Assembly (NCBI GenBank): GCA_009746045.1
Contig: RPFO01001786.1
Location: forward strand, 1 to 53,317
Direction: 5' to 3'
From: Mesostigma viride
Lineage: Eukaryota; Streptophyta; Mesostigmatophyceae; Mesostigmatales; Mesostigmataceae
DNA: 53,317 bases
Shown: positions 51,435 through 53,317 of the stretch, one piece after another
Position numbering within the stretch: the stretch's first letter is position 1
How the letters are laid out: each line of letters opens with the position of its first letter
The notes under the pieces: model-generated
The model's database searches: none
Told to the model about the DNA's origin: nothing
The model's input: the letters and a program-made list of their open reading frames with translations, nothing else
Translations under genes and position numbers: made by a program

Positions 51435-51527
51435 TGAACTATGCGGCGATATTTATCGCGGCTAATGTCGATATGCGAGGAACCGCGTTAAAAACGAAGC
51501 GGAAATTGTGTGTCCGTGTATCGAGAA

Positions 51528-53317
51528 ATGGCCGACTGCGGCGTGGTCCGCTCAAAAGCTGTGACTGTGGAAGGGGAAGACGGCTCTTTGTGGCGATTCC
51601 GAGTATCGAACCACGCGCTTCGGTTGGAGAGGAAAATCGACGAGCAATGGTACCTTGCATACACGTACTCCGGCGATATGTCGCTTCCGTACATGGGAAG
51701 CGAGGAAGGTGTATGGGAGTTCAAAGAAAACGTGGCGATCAACGGAGATTTGATCGTTCGGTCGTTCTTGAAACTGCCCTACACTTCCCGAGCGGATTAC
51801 GACGCGGCGGCGCCGTACGAGCTCGTCCCGAAGGTCTACGCGGACCTTTTTCCATCGTGGCGGGGTACGGAAATTCTCAGCGGGCTCATGGACGTGGACG
51901 TTGCAGGGGTTCAGGATGGGATGGGACTAGTCTATGACTCAGGGACTTCCCAGTGGGCTTCTGGGCCCGTGAACGAGCGGGGAGAGTACCGTTCCGCGGC
52001 CTTCCGTTGCGACATTGACAACGCGGGGCTGCTTTCGGGGCAGTTTCAAGAAACGTTCGTCGGAAGCTCGTCCTCTGACACGAGCAACCTCCCGAGGCAC
52101 ACGTTCGCGCCGGATACGGACGTCAATGTCACGTCTTTGTGGGTGACAGTTCGCAAGTTCCCCGCTCCTGCGCACCCCACACCGAGCACCGCGACCATAG
52201 ATGTCGAAGTGTGTGATATTGCGGCAGAACCGGTGCCGCACAGCGGTGAAATCACCCGGGTCGTCACCACGGGCAGCCTCCCGATGCTGACGGCCGCGAC
52301 TTGGGACAACTCCACGTCCACGTGGACTCTCGTCGCCCAGATCCAGTTGCCTAACGAAACCAAGATCGACCTTGCGCGCGACAAGCCCTATCGCGTGCGC
52401 GCGAGGATCTCGACGTCCGGAACCGCTGTGAACGTCGTTTCGAACGTGAGCGTCGTTCTGGCGGGTGTGAAGGTCGACCGTTCGCAGGACTCCGCTGCCC
52501 CTGCATCAGCGGTCGCTCCGTACGCGTCCGTATCGGACACGTCGATCACGGTGACTCACCAGTACGCCGATCCTGAACGCGCGAACATCGCGGTAGTATG
52601 TCAAGCGTACAAGGGTCCGCGTACGGGTGTCACCGCCACGAATCTCATGGAGAATTCCATCGGCGAAGAAGGCTTCATCGAGCGAAAGGTCGACTGGACG
52701 CAAGGAAACGACGGACTGTTCACTGGCGAGTTCACCTTCACGAATCTCGAGGAAGGGAGACCGTACAATGTGTACGTGGCCGCGAAGGACTCCAATTCCA
52801 ACCTGAGCACCGTGTCTCACGCGCGTGTATACACCCTGGGAGGGGACATGTACGGGATTCCGTACGAGTCCATAACCGCGTTTTGGGATTTCGAGGGAAA
52901 CCGTCCTTTCGACAAAGTGGCGGGGTTGGAAATGAAGATGTCCACGTTCGTGGGTGGTACCGAGATTTCGAACTTCGGCGACTTTTATATCAGCGACTCC
53001 TCCATCCAATACGCCCCCCAGACCATTGACAACGAGGGCTTCAGGGCCTCCCTGCACAACAAGAACTTCCCGACCTCGACGAACATGACGCTGATGATGG
53101 ACGTGTTCCTCCCCTCCTCGATTTCGCACGCGGGCACGAACACGCAACTCGCGCTCTTCAAGTACGGCTCCATCGCCTCCGATATAGGGTGTGTGAGCTT
53201 GTCCCTCGTCGGCGACGGGTCCTTCATCCACTTGAACGTCGACGGAGTGGCAGCCGAAGTATCCAGAACCGTGGCGGGCCTTCGGTTGAACGAATGGAAC
53301 CGCGTTTGTCTCGTTCG
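51528..53317 (+). CDS. Large virion-type protein with LamG-like domain, 3' end outside window
   Basis: ATG 51528; the frame is open without a stop for 596 codons to the window edge. The first 270 residues are beta-rich. Residues about 325-445 look like an immunoglobulin/fibronectin-III-type module (NLEEGRPYNVYVAAKDSNSN). From about 452 an LamG/concanavalin-like domain begins (FWDFEGNRPFDKVAG) and runs to the edge with NEWNRVCLV, the strand seen as KWYHVIVTR in the protein at 32405. No signal peptide. Likely fibre or surface protein; no function shown. Confidence 0.7.
   Translation, partial: MADCGVVRSKAVTVEGEDGSLWRFRVSNHALRLERKIDEQWYLAYTYSGDMSLPYMGSEEGVWEFKENVAINGDLIVRSFLKLPYTSRADYDAAAPYELVPKVYADLFPSWRGTEILSGLMDVDVAGVQDGMGLVYDSGTSQWASGPVNERGEYRSAAFRCDIDNAGLLSGQFQETFVGSSSSDTSNLPRHTFAPDTDVNVTSLWVTVRKFPAPAHPTPSTATIDVEVCDIAAEPVPHSGEITRVVTTGSLPMLTAATWDNSTSTWTLVAQIQLPNETKIDLARDKPYRVRARISTSGTAVNVVSNVSVVLAGVKVDRSQDSAAPASAVAPYASVSDTSITVTHQYADPERANIAVVCQAYKGPRTGVTATNLMENSIGEEGFIERKVDWTQGNDGLFTGEFTFTNLEEGRPYNVYVAAKDSNSNLSTVSHARVYTLGGDMYGIPYESITAFWDFEGNRPFDKVAGLEMKMSTFVGGTEISNFGDFYISDSSIQYAPQTIDNEGFRASLHNKNFPTSTNMTLMMDVFLPSSISHAGTNTQLALFKYGSIASDIGCVSLSLVGDGSFIHLNVDGVAAEVSRTVAGLRLNEWNRVCLV

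Noticed and set aside
1-53317. tRNA genes, rRNA genes, inteins, bacterial-type promoters
   Set aside because: Reading both strands I found no cloverleaf with a GGTTCGAATC-type arm, no rRNA-like block, no intein splice motifs and no Shine-Dalgarno pattern ahead of starts; a computed search would be needed to exclude them fully.

Overview
The window reads as the interior of a large eukaryotic double-stranded DNA virus genome (Nucleocytoviricota). The evidence is the gene set: an A22-type RuvC-fold Holliday junction resolvase, a D5-type SF3 helicase, a separate archaeo-eukaryotic primase with a UL52-like zinc tail, a YqaJ/lambda-type exonuclease, a gp2.5-like ssDNA-binding protein, a VLTF2-like FCS zinc-finger factor, a NifS-like cysteine desulfurase, KilA-N proteins and many very small membrane proteins. 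Genes are packed on both strands with short spacers or overlaps. Upstream sites look eukaryotic (TATAAAA, TGACGTCA), and I saw no tRNA, rRNA, CRISPR array or bacterial-style operon. The split primase/helicase is reminiscent of algal phycodnaviruses and the NifS gene of asfarviruses, but no capsid or polymerase gene is present, so family and host stay open. An alga or other protist host is only a guess.

Layout. 0-3.8 kb: small zinc and membrane proteins plus a staphylococcal-nuclease-like gene. 3.8-8.2 kb: one very long coiled-coil gene, now in several frames. 8.2-11.8 kb: NifS-like gene and small membrane proteins. 11.9-14.7 kb: a duplicated KilA-N locus with duplicated promoters. 14.7-17.7 kb: F-box-like protein and an ADP-ribosyltransferase-domain protein. 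17.7-18.5 kb: non-coding direct and inverted repeats. 18.5-24.6 kb: membrane proteins, lipase, VLTF2-like factor, SET protein. 24.6-26.8 kb: a proline-rich gene followed by a broken A/T-richer stretch. 26.8-34.8 kb: HNH protein, SSB, RING/TRAF protein, LamG-type structural proteins. 35.1-37.1 kb: a repeat-bounded insert organised A1-internal-B1-A2-B2. 37.2-43.6 kb: helicase, resolvase and exonuclease. 43.8-47.2 kb: virion/membrane candidates and a SLATT-like protein. 47.3-49.6 kb: primase and a capping-enzyme-like protein. 49.6 kb to the end: conserved viral protein, tandem membrane paralogues and the start of a long structural protein that runs off the window.

The DNA-processing genes (exonuclease, resolvase, SSB, primase, helicase, SNase, HNH and Vsr-like nucleases) would together support replication, recombination and genome maturation. 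The RING/TRAF, F-box-like, SET, ADP-ribosyltransferase and SLATT-like genes are candidates for acting on the host.

A strong caveat: at least a dozen genes continue into another frame, mostly at runs of 5-7 G/C or A, and usually as if one base were missing. This looks more like homopolymer undercalling in the assembly than biology, though it cannot be settled from sequence alone. Such genes are given either as one span with the break stated or as their open pieces.
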